From the NCBI RefSeq assembly GCF_004295585.1, contig NZ_AP019400.1:5363501-5427500 (forward strand): a stretch of 64,000 nt of DNA, written 5' to 3'. Position 1 is the stretch's first letter. Every line of letters begins with the position of its first letter. Of this stretch, positions 9,661-18,341 are shown one piece after another. The translations under genes and the position numbers were made by a program. The notes beneath the pieces were generated by a model that saw nothing but the letters and a program-made list of their open reading frames with translations, had not been told where the DNA came from and searched no databases. This DNA is from Cohnella abietis (GTDB lineage Bacteria; Bacillota; Bacilli; Paenibacillales; Paenibacillaceae).

Positions 9661-9737
9661 GCTTATCAGTCTATCCTCTACTGAACTTCTTTATAATCCT
9701 ACTGTAGAGATAGCCTGATAAGCTGTCAACGCTTACT
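9661..9737 (-). promoter_or_regulatory. Promoter of the kinase operon with overlapping cre site and long inverted repeat
   Basis: On the minus strand TTGACA (9729-9724), a 17-bp spacer and TACAGT (9706-9701) form a sigma-A-type promoter for the kinase gene. AGTAAGCGTTGACA (9737-9724) matches cre at 13 of 14 positions and covers the -35 box, as expected for CcpA repression. A long imperfect inverted repeat (arms 9661-9681 and 9704-9723, about 20 bp each) covers spacer, -10 and leader; it may be an operator for the ROK regulator encoded just upstream, or a leader hairpin. Confidence 0.6.
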
Positions 9738-10890
9738 CGAGAATGGATGCTCTGAATATTCTATGAAGCATTAAAGTGGCCGCGCCATAAAGAGCCCCCT
9801 TCTCGCCATAAGAAGCTGGTAGTAACCGATCCCTCGTAAATTCGAACGGGAAAGGAAATTTCTCCAGAGCAACTCTCAGCTTCTCCGAGAACTTAGCTGA
9901 TCGGTTCATCCAGCCTTCAATAATGACTGCCTCAGGACTAATAAAGTTTACCGTACTAGTAATTAACAGCGTTGTTGTGCTCAATACCTGATTGAAGATC
10001 GGCTCCAACCAATCCTCATCTGCTTCGTAAAGAGCTATTATTTCCTCAAAGGTCTGTGGTATTGCTCGACCAAGCTCTGCCGAGCGTTGTTGGCATTTCT
10101 TGAGGATAAAAGGACTAGTAAGGATGGTTTCCACACAGCCCCTCTCGCCGCAATTGCATATCTCCCCATCAGGATCAACGGGAAGATGGCCAATTTCACC
10201 TGCGCCTCCTTTATATCCCGAATGAATGTGTGAATTAAGGATAATCCCCGCGCCTATTCCTTCGTTAATCGTCATATAGAGCAGGCTATTCTTATCCTTA
10301 CCTGCCCCTGAATAATGCTCCGCAAAGGCTGCCGCATTGGAGTCGTTCACGATTTTAATAGGAACTTGCGGGAAAAAGACCTCGAGTTGTTTTCTCAGAT
10401 TAAAATGAGATAGCTTCAGGAAGCTGGAATAGACAACTGTCTCCTCCAGCTCATCAATAATACCTGGTGTAGATATCCCGATCCCCTTGATAAGCTTCAT
10501 ATTTAAGCCTTCAACCTGATTCATACAGCTAATTAGCGCTGCATTAATCTGTTCACCTAAAGAATCGTTTCCGGTAGCTATCTTCGTTTGATATTCCGAA
10601 ATGCATTCGCCATGCAAATTCATAAAGGCACATATGAGAAAGTTATTGCCGAGAGAAATTCCAATCACATATCCACTGTCTTTATTGATTTGCAAGGAAA
10701 TCGCTTTTCTTCCTGCTCCTGAGGAAATTTGCTCACCTATTTCTTCGACGTAATTTTTCGTTATCAGCTCTTCAATAAGCACAGAAACAGTCGTTGCGCT
10801 AAGCTGAGTAATGACTGAGAGCTCCTTTCTTGTTAGTCTCCCTTCCTTATGAAGCAGATTCATGATCATTGCGGTATTCATTTCTTTCAT
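9733..10890 (-). CDS. ROK-family transcriptional regulator
   Basis: Residues 1-60 form a MarR-like winged helix (LLHKEGRLTRKELSVITQLS, ATTVSVLIEELI). The rest is a ROK sugar-kinase fold, including the zinc motif CNCGERGCVET and GIGISTPGI. This is the NagC/XylR architecture: a repressor that releases DNA on binding a sugar or sugar phosphate. The 385-aa length is typical. It lies directly upstream of the kinase promoter, making the sugar cluster its likely target. ATG at 10890 is used, but its AAGG is rather far (14 nt), so the fourth codon (also ATG) remains possible. Confidence 0.88.
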   Translation of the reverse strand: MKEMNTAMIMNLLHKEGRLTRKELSVITQLSATTVSVLIEELITKNYVEEIGEQISSGAGRKAISLQINKDSGYVIGISLGNNFLICAFMNLHGECISEYQTKIATGNDSLGEQINAALISCMNQVEGLNMKLIKGIGISTPGIIDELEETVVYSSFLKLSHFNLRKQLEVFFPQVPIKIVNDSNAAAFAEHYSGAGKDKNSLLYMTINEGIGAGIILNSHIHSGYKGGAGEIGHLPVDPDGEICNCGERGCVETILTSPFILKKCQQRSAELGRAIPQTFEEIIALYEADEDWLEPIFNQVLSTTTLLITSTVNFISPEAVIIEGWMNRSAKFSEKLRVALEKFPFPFEFTRDRLLPASYGEKGALYGAATLMLHRIFRASILE

Positions 10891-10935
10891 TAGCTGCAGA
10901 TTACCCTTAATACGTACAATGACTCATTCCTCCTG

Positions 10936-12486
10936 TTAGCTCTTTTTCAACGCGGATCTGGCTTGGATATCTAATAATAGATGGACATATTTAGCTCCAA
11001 TTGAAATGCAAAACAGAGCAAGCGGCAAACCAACCGCTAATAAAATACCTATATTGTCCCAATGGGGAACTAGGTCAGACGAATAAAATCCTTCTGGATA
11101 GAAAAGCTTTTTTACAATCCAATTCTGGAAAGCGACGGTAAGGTAAATGGGAAACAGTATGGCGACCGACATTACTGTGGATCTCATCAGATAATAGGTG
11201 AATTGCATTACACCTAAAATAACAGTAAGAATGGATACATAAAGCACAAGAGTATACGCAAACCATTCCATACATGACGATAATTGCTCCATTTCCATTC
11301 GCCCCATACTTATGCTAAGCGCAATTCCAAGTACAAAAGCCACCAACAGCGCCCCAATAATTCGAATAACGGTAATTCCCATCCCTGCTATTTGCGAGAG
11401 TATTAATGAGCGACGGGAAAGCGGAAAGCTCAACCACCATTGCATATGCTTCCGGTCTATATTTGCCTTATTCATCATTAAGATTGAAGCTAACAATACA
11501 GGAAGCATTAATAATACTTGCAGCATTTCTATTAGGTCCTTAGAATCCTCAGAAGATAAAAATGCACCCAGCACAACGACTGCCAACAAGCTATATTTAA
11601 TAATCTGAACGAGCTTAATAGAACCATAATACCGATAACGTTCCCGTTCCAAAGCATACAGGGCAGCAAATCCACTTGATCTGCTCTTTTGATGAGTTAA
11701 CTTACTGCTGCTCTTGCCTAACGAATTAGAGGAAGCCGTAGATTTCATAACTAAGCGAATATCCGCCATATTTTTCAATCCTGTCGTTGAAATCAATCTC
11801 ATTAGCAAAAAGGCGATAGGCCATCCAATGATGACGATACCCGCTGAATAGAGCAACAAATAACTGGGTGAATTTGCTTTGAAATCTGAGCTGTCCATAG
11901 AGAAAATGACTCCGAATAGGGCGTAAGAGCTCTGTGTCAGCAATAGATAGGGAATCAATAGCCATCTGGTCCAGCCTTTGTACATCGTACACACTGCCAT
12001 TCCTATTAGTACCGTAACAGGAATACTCACTAAAGCTAATAACAGATTTGCTCCAACCATGGCTGCCAGCTGTCCTATAGGCATTAACTTCATCTGCCCT
12101 AAAGCCAGTGCAACCCCATAGTAGAATAGACATGCAAGCTGAATAAGAATAACAATTCTAAAGCCTACTTTCATAAAGCTCAAAGATTTGGCCTTTGCCA
12201 AGACAGATCGGGGGTGTGGTAGCATCAGCCACCACTCTCTATACGGTTGCGCCCAAATCATCGCGATATGCACCATAGATAACGTCATTATTATTAACCA
12301 TGACATAGCCAATCCGACAGTAAATACAATGGCTGGGGAATCATAATTCCTAAAGCAATATAATCCTAACACTACTAATAAAGCGATATAAGATATCGTT
12401 ATCCCTAAGCCTCTTCTTGTTAGGCTAGGCAACGATGAGCTGAATTGACTAAATTCTAACTTCGTTAAGCTTCTTAATGTTGTCAT
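10936..12486 (-). CDS. ABC transporter permease of a GntR-regulated cassette
   Basis: The 516-aa protein is strongly hydrophobic, with about 12 predicted transmembrane segments and a basic cytoplasmic loop near residues 245-280. No specific family signature is recognised. Its ATG overlaps the stop of the ATPase gene as ATGA, so the two are translationally coupled and form one exporter-type ABC system. The gene order regulator, ATPase, permease resembles the ytrA-type cassettes of Bacillus, which answer cell-wall-active compounds. The substrate is unknown. Confidence 0.8.
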   Translation of the reverse strand: MTTLRSLTKLEFSQFSSSLPSLTRRGLGITISYIALLVVLGLYCFRNYDSPAIVFTVGLAMSWLIIMTLSMVHIAMIWAQPYREWWLMLPHPRSVLAKAKSLSFMKVGFRIVILIQLACLFYYGVALALGQMKLMPIGQLAAMVGANLLLALVSIPVTVLIGMAVCTMYKGWTRWLLIPYLLLTQSSYALFGVIFSMDSSDFKANSPSYLLLYSAGIVIIGWPIAFLLMRLISTTGLKNMADIRLVMKSTASSNSLGKSSSKLTHQKSRSSGFAALYALERERYRYYGSIKLVQIIKYSLLAVVVLGAFLSSEDSKDLIEMLQVLLMLPVLLASILMMNKANIDRKHMQWWLSFPLSRRSLILSQIAGMGITVIRIIGALLVAFVLGIALSISMGRMEMEQLSSCMEWFAYTLVLYVSILTVILGVMQFTYYLMRSTVMSVAILFPIYLTVAFQNWIVKKLFYPEGFYSSDLVPHWDNIGILLAVGLPLALFCISIGAKYVHLLLDIQARSALKKS

Positions 12487-13220
12487 GCAAACACTTCCCT
12501 ATAATGGGATTCTACCGATTTTCCAGCACGCCGCAGCTGCTCTACGTCGGCAACACTCTGAACCTGACCATCCTTAATCAAAACTAAGCGATCGAACAGC
12601 AGCTCCATTTCTCGAATATCATGTGTTGCAATTAGGAAAGTTCTCTCTCCATCCGCTAACTCACTAACAACAGTCGAAGAAATTTGCTCACGGGAAATCA
12701 TATCTACTCCAGTAAAAGGCTCATCCAGAATAACAAGCGGCGCGCTGCGAGCCAAGCATGTCAACAGCTGCAGTCTTGCTTCCTCTCCCCTAGACATGAC
12801 CGATATCCGAGATTCTAAATTGATCTTAAGGCTAACAATTAACTGCTCCGCCCTCGTATCATTCCAATCGGGATATAAGCTTTGAGCAAAGGAAAGCCAC
12901 TTCCCTGCTGTTAACCATCCTGGAAGATTTCCACGGTCCGGTAATAGTGACAATTTCCCGAGTACAGCTTCTCCCGCAGGCTCTCCAAGCACATGTATAG
13001 ATCCGGAGTCAGGCGTGGACAAACCTGCAATCATGCGCAGCAGCGAAGACTTTCCTGCTCCATTAGGTCCAAGCAGTCCAGTAATACTTCCCCTTGGAAC
13101 CCCAAAGCTTACTTGGTCCAGTATTTTTTTCTTCTTTGCTTTCAGACATACATCACGGCAATCAATGGCATTGTCTTTTCCAGATGAGAAGGTTTCATTA
13201 CTGTAATTGGAATTGTCCAT
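12483..13220 (-). CDS. ABC transporter ATP-binding protein
   Basis: This 245-aa ATPase has Walker A (GLLGPNGAGKSS), a signature region read as VMSRGEEARLQL (a departure from LSGGQ), Walker B (LVILDEPFTGVD) and the switch His in LIATHDIREME. The departure from LSGGQ is shared by many YtrB-like exporter ATPases. The ATG shares its A with the stop of the GntR gene (TAATG), and the stop overlaps the permease start. It powers the permease encoded next. Confidence 0.92.
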   Translation of the reverse strand: MDNSNYSNETFSSGKDNAIDCRDVCLKAKKKKILDQVSFGVPRGSITGLLGPNGAGKSSLLRMIAGLSTPDSGSIHVLGEPAGEAVLGKLSLLPDRGNLPGWLTAGKWLSFAQSLYPDWNDTRAEQLIVSLKINLESRISVMSRGEEARLQLLTCLARSAPLVILDEPFTGVDMISREQISSTVVSELADGERTFLIATHDIREMELLFDRLVLIKDGQVQSVADVEQLRRAGKSVESHYREVFA

Positions 13221-13606
13221 TATGCTTCCTCCTGATCGGCTAATTGGATCATCTCGTTAACGGTTAGCCCAAGGGACTGAGCAATGTCCTTGAACTGACG
13301 AACAGCCTCTACCGCCATCTCTTTACGCGCCTCTTGAATAGTATCCGCCGAATTTGTCACGAACGTCCCTTGGCCTCTATAAGTCACAATTAATTTCTTC
13401 CTCTCTAGCTCTTGATAAGTCCTAGCTGCCGTAGTCGGATTAACACGCCTATCTGCTGCAAGATCTCTGACAGAAGGAAGCCGTGAACCAGCCGGAATAA
13501 GACCACTGACAATACGAGCACGGATCTGCTCAACAAACTGCTCATAGATCGGACGTGAAGGATCAGTCTGAAAATGATCGGGCAGCAACTCAGTTTCTTC
13601 TTTCAT
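13220..13606 (-). CDS. GntR-family regulator (YtrA subfamily)
   Basis: The 128-aa protein has an N-terminal winged helix (PIYEQFVEQIRARIVSG, LPSVRDLAADRRVNPTTAAR, GQGTFV) and a short helical C-terminus, the size of YtrA-type regulators. The frame stays open upstream to 13717, but those 37 codons cover the inverted repeat and possible promoter, and the ATG at 13606 fits the family start. It is the first gene of the regulator-ATPase-permease operon and probably represses it; effector unknown. Confidence 0.88.
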   Translation of the reverse strand: MKEETELLPDHFQTDPSRPIYEQFVEQIRARIVSGLIPAGSRLPSVRDLAADRRVNPTTAARTYQELERKKLIVTYRGQGTFVTNSADTIQEARKEMAVEAVRQFKDIAQSLGLTVNEMIQLADQEEA

Positions 13607-13624
13607 GAATTCAACCCCACTATA

Positions 13625-13664
13625 TAGCTCATTTAGAGCTATTATTGTAACGCTTGTTGTAACG
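13625..13664. promoter_or_regulatory. Candidate operator of the GntR/ABC operon
   Basis: Just upstream of the GntR start lies a perfect inverted repeat, TAGCTC-ATTTA-GAGCTA (13625-13641), followed by two copies of TTGTAACG exactly 12 bp apart (13645-13652 and 13657-13664). The placement suits autoregulation. Which element is bound is not known. Confidence 0.45.
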
Positions 13665-13737
13665 GGTGTATGGATACATGCCATACAATATGCAGTTAGT
13701 GTACCATGGGGGACCATACAACCGCAAGACCAGAAAT

Positions 13738-14087
13738 TGCTCGTTCGGCCGCTTCTCCCCGATTAACGCACTGACGGCTACTTAGATTTGCTCGTTCAGA
13801 CACTTTTCCTCGATTAACGCACTGACGGCTACTTAGATCTTCTCGCTCGGACACTTTTCCCCTAATAACGCACTGACGGCTACTTAGATTTGCTCGTTCG
13901 GACGTTTTTCACCAATTAACGCACTGACGGCTACTTAGATCTTCTCGCTCGGACACTTTTCACCGATTAACGCACTGACGGCTACTTAGATTTGCTCGTT
14001 CGGACGCTTTTCACCGATTAACGCACTGACGGCTACTTAGATTTGCTCATTCGGATTCTTTTCCTCGATTAACGCACTGAGGGCTAC
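13738..14087. repeat. Tandem array 1: seven 51-bp units
   Basis: Seven units start at 13738, 13789, 13840, 13891, 13942, 13993 and 14044, every step exactly 51 bp. The core is GATTAACGCACTGACGGCTA, followed by CTTAGATTTGCTCGTTCGGA and a variable CTTTTC region. Units 3 and 5 share TTCTCGCTCGGACAC while 2, 4 and 6 start TGCTCGTTC, giving a 102-bp higher-order alternation. The last unit decays after GGGCTACT. It lies between the GntR operon and the glucokinase terminator. No coding or mobile-element signal is seen. Confidence 0.93.
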
Positions 14088-14183
14088 TAACAACCTCCGC
14101 AACAGTCGATCATATCGCTTAACTCTGCTACAAATCGGGTTGGTGGTAGGACTCATATGTTGGCGCTTGTATTTGAGTGCTGG

Positions 14184-14449
14184 TATGTTGGGGCTACTAT
14201 GTTGGGGCTACTATGTTGGGGCTACTATGTTTGGGGCTACTATGTTGGGGCTACTATGTTTGGGCTACTATGTTGGGGCTACTATGTTGGGCTACTATGT
14301 TGGGGCTACTATGTTGGGGCTACTATGTTGGGGCTACTATGTTGGGGCTACTATGTTGGGGCTACTATGTTGGGGCTACTATGTTGGGGCTACTATGTTG
14401 GGGCTACTATGTTGGGGCTACTATGTTGGGGCTACTATGTTGGGGCTAG
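14184..14449. repeat. Tandem array: nineteen 14-bp units
   Basis: The unit is TATGTTGGGGCTAC. Nineteen copies run from 14184; the last eleven are identical 14-mers, while among the earlier copies one is 15 bp and one 13 bp. One strand is G-rich (GGGG every 14 bp). The unit contains no stop in any forward frame, so long spurious reading frames arise in all three. Slippage at such an array should make it highly variable between strains. Confidence 0.95.
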
Positions 14450-14467
14450 TACGAGCTCAACTCAAAC

Positions 14468-14509
14468 AAAAAAAGCCATCCCTCAGCCAATTTCATAGCT
14501 GGAGATAGC
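14468..14509 (-). terminator. Intrinsic terminator of glucokinase gene
   Basis: On the minus strand GCTATCTCCAGC pairs with GCTGAGGGATGGC using two G-U pairs and a bulge, followed by seven T. It begins 17 bp after the glucokinase stop. Confidence 0.7.
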
Positions 14510-14525
14510 CCCATTTACAATTACC

Positions 14526-15479
14526 TTAAGATGCGTCTGCAGCGACCAGTAATGCTGCACCGATGGCACCCGCTTCTTTACCTAGCAGAGGTGTAACAAT
14601 TCGCAGACCTGCAGCCATGGATTTAATGGCACGATCAGCAATGACTTGATGCATCGGATCTAGTAAAAGGGGGCCAATGCTTGCCGCCCCGCCGCCAATA
14701 ATGATTACTTCCGGGTTTATCGCATGTATAGCACTAATAAGTCCCGCACCAAGCGCCTGTCCAGCCTCTTGAAGAACTCGCACAGACAGCTCCTCGCCCT
14801 CGGATGCTGCTTCTGCTACATGACGAGAAGTAATTGGATTTCCTCCCGCTTTCTCCAATAACAATGCAGCCTTCTCTGGAAGCTCTGCCGCCTCCTGCTG
14901 AGCTCTTCTAGCAATTGCAGTGCCAGATGCATACAGCTCCAGACAGCCGACATTTCCACAAAGACATCTCGGGCCATTCCAATCAATCGTGATATGGCCT
15001 AGCTCTCCCGCACTCGAATCTCTACCTCGAATTAACTGACCGGAGCTAACAATTCCAGCCCCAATTCCCGTCGACACGGTAATAAAGACACAATTTTTCG
15101 TTCCTTTGCCAGCACCTACCGCCCATTCCCCGTAGGCTGCCGCATTTGCATCATTTTCTATATTCACACGCACACCGAAAGCCTGCTCCAATTGTTTGCC
15201 TAGAGGAATATTAATCCACCCTAAGTTGGATGCTTGCGCAACAATACCTTCTTCGGCAATCAATGTACCAGCAGTAGCTACTCCAATGCTAGCCAAGGAA
15301 TAACTAGGCTCCATGCAATTTTGCAGCAATTCAATCATTCGCTTAATAACAGCTTCGGGGCCTTCTTGAGCATTCGTGCTCGTCTCCGATTTTTTCAGGA
15401 CTTCTCCCGCTTCATTCAGGAGAACGACCAACAGTTTAGTCCCACCTAGATCAATACCTGCGTATACTTTATTATGCAT
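14526..15479 (-). CDS. glcK: ROK-family glucokinase
   Basis: This 317-aa sugar kinase phosphorylates glucose at C6 with ATP in the cytosol. It has the phosphate-binding start AGIDLGGTKLLVVLL, the sugar-binding NIENDANAAAYGEW, the ROK signature region with zinc motif CLCGNVGCLE, and VIIIGGGAA. There is no DNA-binding domain, unlike the ROK gene at 9733. A TTG at 15491 opens the frame earlier, but that codon is part of the Shine-Dalgarno site TTGGAGG; the ATG at 15479 is chosen. It stands alone between two terminators or gaps. Confidence 0.9.
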   Translation of the reverse strand: MHNKVYAGIDLGGTKLLVVLLNEAGEVLKKSETSTNAQEGPEAVIKRMIELLQNCMEPSYSLASIGVATAGTLIAEEGIVAQASNLGWINIPLGKQLEQAFGVRVNIENDANAAAYGEWAVGAGKGTKNCVFITVSTGIGAGIVSSGQLIRGRDSSAGELGHITIDWNGPRCLCGNVGCLELYASGTAIARRAQQEAAELPEKAALLLEKAGGNPITSRHVAEAASEGEELSVRVLQEAGQALGAGLISAIHAINPEVIIIGGGAASIGPLLLDPMHQVIADRAIKSMAAGLRIVTPLLGKEAGAIGAALLVAADAS

Positions 15480-15621
15480 GTGGTCCTCCAATTAAGTTCT
15501 ATACTTCTCCAAGCACACGAGTCTCGGAATCATCTATTTGATAGTTTAGCATAATTAATACGGAGAGGAAAATAAATACCATTTTACACCCAATTAAATA
15601 ATAATCCCGCTAGATTCGTAT

Positions 15622-17208
15622 TCATCTAATAGGTAAACTAAACGCTTTAATCCAATCTCTGGCTATTAAAGCCGGGAGAGGCTTGCTAAACAAAAATCCC
15701 TGAATACAATTACATTCATATTTTTTAAGATAGTCTAATTGAACATATTTCTCTACACCCTCCGCCACGACTTTCATCCCCATCCCCTTAGCCAATTGAA
15801 TAATGAGTCCCGTTAATGGCTGATCTTCCTGGTTTTCCGGAATGTGCTCAATGAAGCTCTTGTCAATCTTAAGCGTTGTTATCGGCAGCCTCATTAAGTG
15901 ACTTAGTGACGAGAACCCCCTCCCGAAATCATCAAGAGCAATATTAATACCATACTCTTTTAACCGAGTCAGCTTATCCGCAACTAAATCCATAGATTCA
16001 ATCATCATTGACTCTGTAACCTCAAGCTCCAAGTAACAAGGGTCTAGACCTGTTTCCCGCAAAATATCTAGTACCCGTTCCTCAAAACGATGCCCAATCA
16101 GCTGAACAACCGAAACGTTAACTGAGACAATCGGTTTATTTTCCTCACTCTCATGAATACCACGAATGAATTTGCAGGCTGTCCGCAGTACCCATTCTCC
16201 CATAGGAATAATCAAATGCGACTCTTCTGCAAGCCGTATAAATTGATCTGGTGGAATTCTACCTAACTCCGAGCTGTTCCAACGAATTAACGCCTCGAAG
16301 CCCTCAATACGTGAATTTTCTAAATTGATTTGTGGCTGATAATGAAGCTCAAATTCTTCATTTTCTAACCCGTATCTTAGAAGCCGTATCATATCTGCCC
16401 GCTGTTGTAACGGCATACTAAAAGAAGCATCATAGAATGCAAGCCCATTTCCACCCTGCTTCTTAGTATGGTATAGAGCAATTTCAGCATTTTTCATCAG
16501 CTGCTCAAGTGTCCGACCATGGATTGGAAAATGGGAGATTCCGATGCTTCCAGTCATATGCATGCGATGCTCGTCAACAACACAAGGCTTCTCAAACAAG
16601 CTAAGTAACTGCTCGACCCTTAATGGCAACCTATCGAGAGGCTCATGGGAAACAATAATCCAATCATCTCCACCCAATCGGTACAGCTGCTCCGAGGCTA
16701 GTAGCTCATTGACCAATCTTTTGGAAAACTCCTGAACTAATCGATCTCCAAACGCATGTCCAAGCGTATCGTTAACGTATTTAAATTCATCTAGATCCAA
16801 GTGAAGCAACGAGGTGTTTTTGTGCAAAATTACAATCTCATTCAGCGCCAGCCTATTCGGCAATCCGGTTAGCTGGTCTCGAAAGGCAATATGGCGCAGC
16901 TCCTCCCGGCTATTAAGAAGCTCCATATATTGATTGTGAAGCTTGCGCTCTGCCACCCTCATTCGAAGAGTTGCTTTATAGATTAAATAGAACAATAAAA
17001 TGGCCGTCATCACGATATACGACCAGCCCTTAATCAGACTCATTTGCTCAAACATCTCTTTGTCTTGTACGAGAGAGCTTAACGCCTTATCCGAGAACAA
17101 AATCCATAATGCGCCGCAAATCAAATAAATGATAGAAATTCGCAAAGAGGCTGCGAACGGCATTTGTACTTTATAAGCTTTGATTTGCTCATGGCCCTGT
17201 TTCGACAC
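15622..17208 (-). CDS. Membrane GGDEF-EAL protein, likely c-di-GMP phosphodiesterase
   Basis: Two transmembrane segments (about residues 18-40 and 55-80) precede a GGDEF domain (near 105-265) and an EAL domain (275-525). The cyclase motif is degenerate (LGGDDW in place of GGDEF), so the first domain is probably regulatory. The EAL domain keeps its catalytic set: FEALIRW, VNVSVVQL, LEVTESMM, LDDFGRGFSSL, LKIDKSF, AEGVEKY and QGFLFSKPLP. A longer frame begins at ATG 17247, but GTG at 17208 has a near-perfect AGGGAGGACAATCC upstream and is preferred (528 aa). Single-gene unit. Confidence 0.88.
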   Translation of the reverse strand: MSKQGHEQIKAYKVQMPFAASLRISIIYLICGALWILFSDKALSSLVQDKEMFEQMSLIKGWSYIVMTAILLFYLIYKATLRMRVAERKLHNQYMELLNSREELRHIAFRDQLTGLPNRLALNEIVILHKNTSLLHLDLDEFKYVNDTLGHAFGDRLVQEFSKRLVNELLASEQLYRLGGDDWIIVSHEPLDRLPLRVEQLLSLFEKPCVVDEHRMHMTGSIGISHFPIHGRTLEQLMKNAEIALYHTKKQGGNGLAFYDASFSMPLQQRADMIRLLRYGLENEEFELHYQPQINLENSRIEGFEALIRWNSSELGRIPPDQFIRLAEESHLIIPMGEWVLRTACKFIRGIHESEENKPIVSVNVSVVQLIGHRFEERVLDILRETGLDPCYLELEVTESMMIESMDLVADKLTRLKEYGINIALDDFGRGFSSLSHLMRLPITTLKIDKSFIEHIPENQEDQPLTGLIIQLAKGMGMKVVAEGVEKYVQLDYLKKYECNCIQGFLFSKPLPALIARDWIKAFSLPIR

Positions 17209-17342
17209 GGATTGTCCTCCCTGCATTCTATGTTCACTCAAATGCATAAATACGACCTTATCTTAGTCTATTCTCCAAAAAATAATAGATTCCTCCGTTT
17301 ATATCGGAAGTTAGGATGATATCAATAAGGATGATGGGGACT

Positions 17343-18242
17343 TCATTGTAAAATTCTGTTGTTTTTAGTGCTAAGTGATTTCTTTCGTTTTCCTCGCCAC
17401 TCCGATACGACAACTCCTACCAACACAAGAGCCGCACCGAAATAACCTTTAAGTGACAATGTTTCATGGGCGAACAAGAATCCAAACAAAGCAGCAAACA
17501 CAGGTTCAAGCGCAAATATTAGTCCTGTTCGGGTAGGAGTCGTGTACTTTTGTGCCAATGGCTGGACAATAAATCCGAAAGCACTGCAGACGATGCTTAG
17601 TGCGAGTACCGCTATCCATCCATTTGAAGAATTAGGGTACGTGGGCGTTTCAAAAATAATGGAAAAGATCAATCCAAAACCACCCGCGAACCCCAATTGT
17701 ATAATCCCCAAGTTTAATGCATCCGTTACTTTCGCTGCATATCCGGTAATCAAAATATGTATTGCATATAACAACGCAGCCAAAATACATAAGAAATCTC
17801 CTGGATGAATACTTAACTTGCTATTTAGCGTCATCAGTCCAATACCTAGGATTGCAAGACAAACGCCAATGATAAGGCTTAACTGAAGTTTTCTCTTGTA
17901 CACAATGACATAAATTAAGGGCAAAAATATTACCGTTAGGCTAACCAAAAATCCAGCATTTGATATAGTGGTCGTTTTTAAGCCAAACATAATTGATGTA
18001 AATACACCGAACAATACGAATCCTAGCAAAGCGCCATATTTTATAGTTATCGAATTGGTGTGACGTAAGCGTTTAAAGAAAATAATTGCTGCTACAACGA
18101 ATGCAAGTCCGAAGCGGAGAGCGATCAAGTTAAATTCTTCTATAGAATTTAGTCCAAGCTTCATAAATATATATGATGATCCCCAACATATTGTGACCAG
18201 TAAAATAAGCAAATCAGCTTTTTGCGATTTCAACATCATCAT
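17343..18242 (-). CDS. EamA/DMT-family transporter
   Basis: The 299-aa protein has ten hydrophobic segments in two homologous halves, the drug/metabolite transporter pattern (WGSSYIFMKLGL at the start; ALEPVFAALFGFL and GAALVLVGVVVSE near the end of repeat two). It probably exports an amino acid or related metabolite. Three ATGs in a row begin the gene; AAAGG best fits the third (18236). It is transcribed divergently from the LysR gene with a shared 99-bp control region. Confidence 0.88.
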   Translation of the reverse strand: MMMLKSQKADLLILLVTICWGSSYIFMKLGLNSIEEFNLIALRFGLAFVVAAIIFFKRLRHTNSITIKYGALLGFVLFGVFTSIMFGLKTTTISNAGFLVSLTVIFLPLIYVIVYKRKLQLSLIIGVCLAILGIGLMTLNSKLSIHPGDFLCILAALLYAIHILITGYAAKVTDALNLGIIQLGFAGGFGLIFSIIFETPTYPNSSNGWIAVLALSIVCSAFGFIVQPLAQKYTTPTRTGLIFALEPVFAALFGFLFAHETLSLKGYFGAALVLVGVVVSEWRGKRKKSLSTKNNRILQ

Positions 18243-18257
18243 CCTTTATTCAGCAAA

Positions 18258-18313
18258 GTTTAACAAAAGTATACTACGACCTTATACACAAGAATATTGA
18301 ATCTTTGTTAAAC
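18258..18313. promoter_or_regulatory. Inverted repeat between EamA and LysR genes
   Basis: Perfect 10-bp arms GTTTAACAAA (18258-18267) and TTTGTTAAAC (18304-18313) flank 36 bp in the divergent promoter region. LysR regulators usually bind such dyads and control the divergent neighbour; binding is an inference. Confidence 0.5.
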
Positions 18314-18341
18314 TATACATGAACAAATCTCATGTTAAGGG

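Noticed and set aside
11726-12133. 135-codon minus-strand frame
   Set aside because: It is another frame of the ABC permease gene 10936-12486, whose hydrophobic pattern is the credible product.
14140-14508. Three overlapping plus-strand reading frames of 90-122 codons with 14-residue repeats
   Set aside because: They arise because the 14-bp tandem unit contains no stop in any forward frame. All three frames being open is the mark of the repeat, not of coding.
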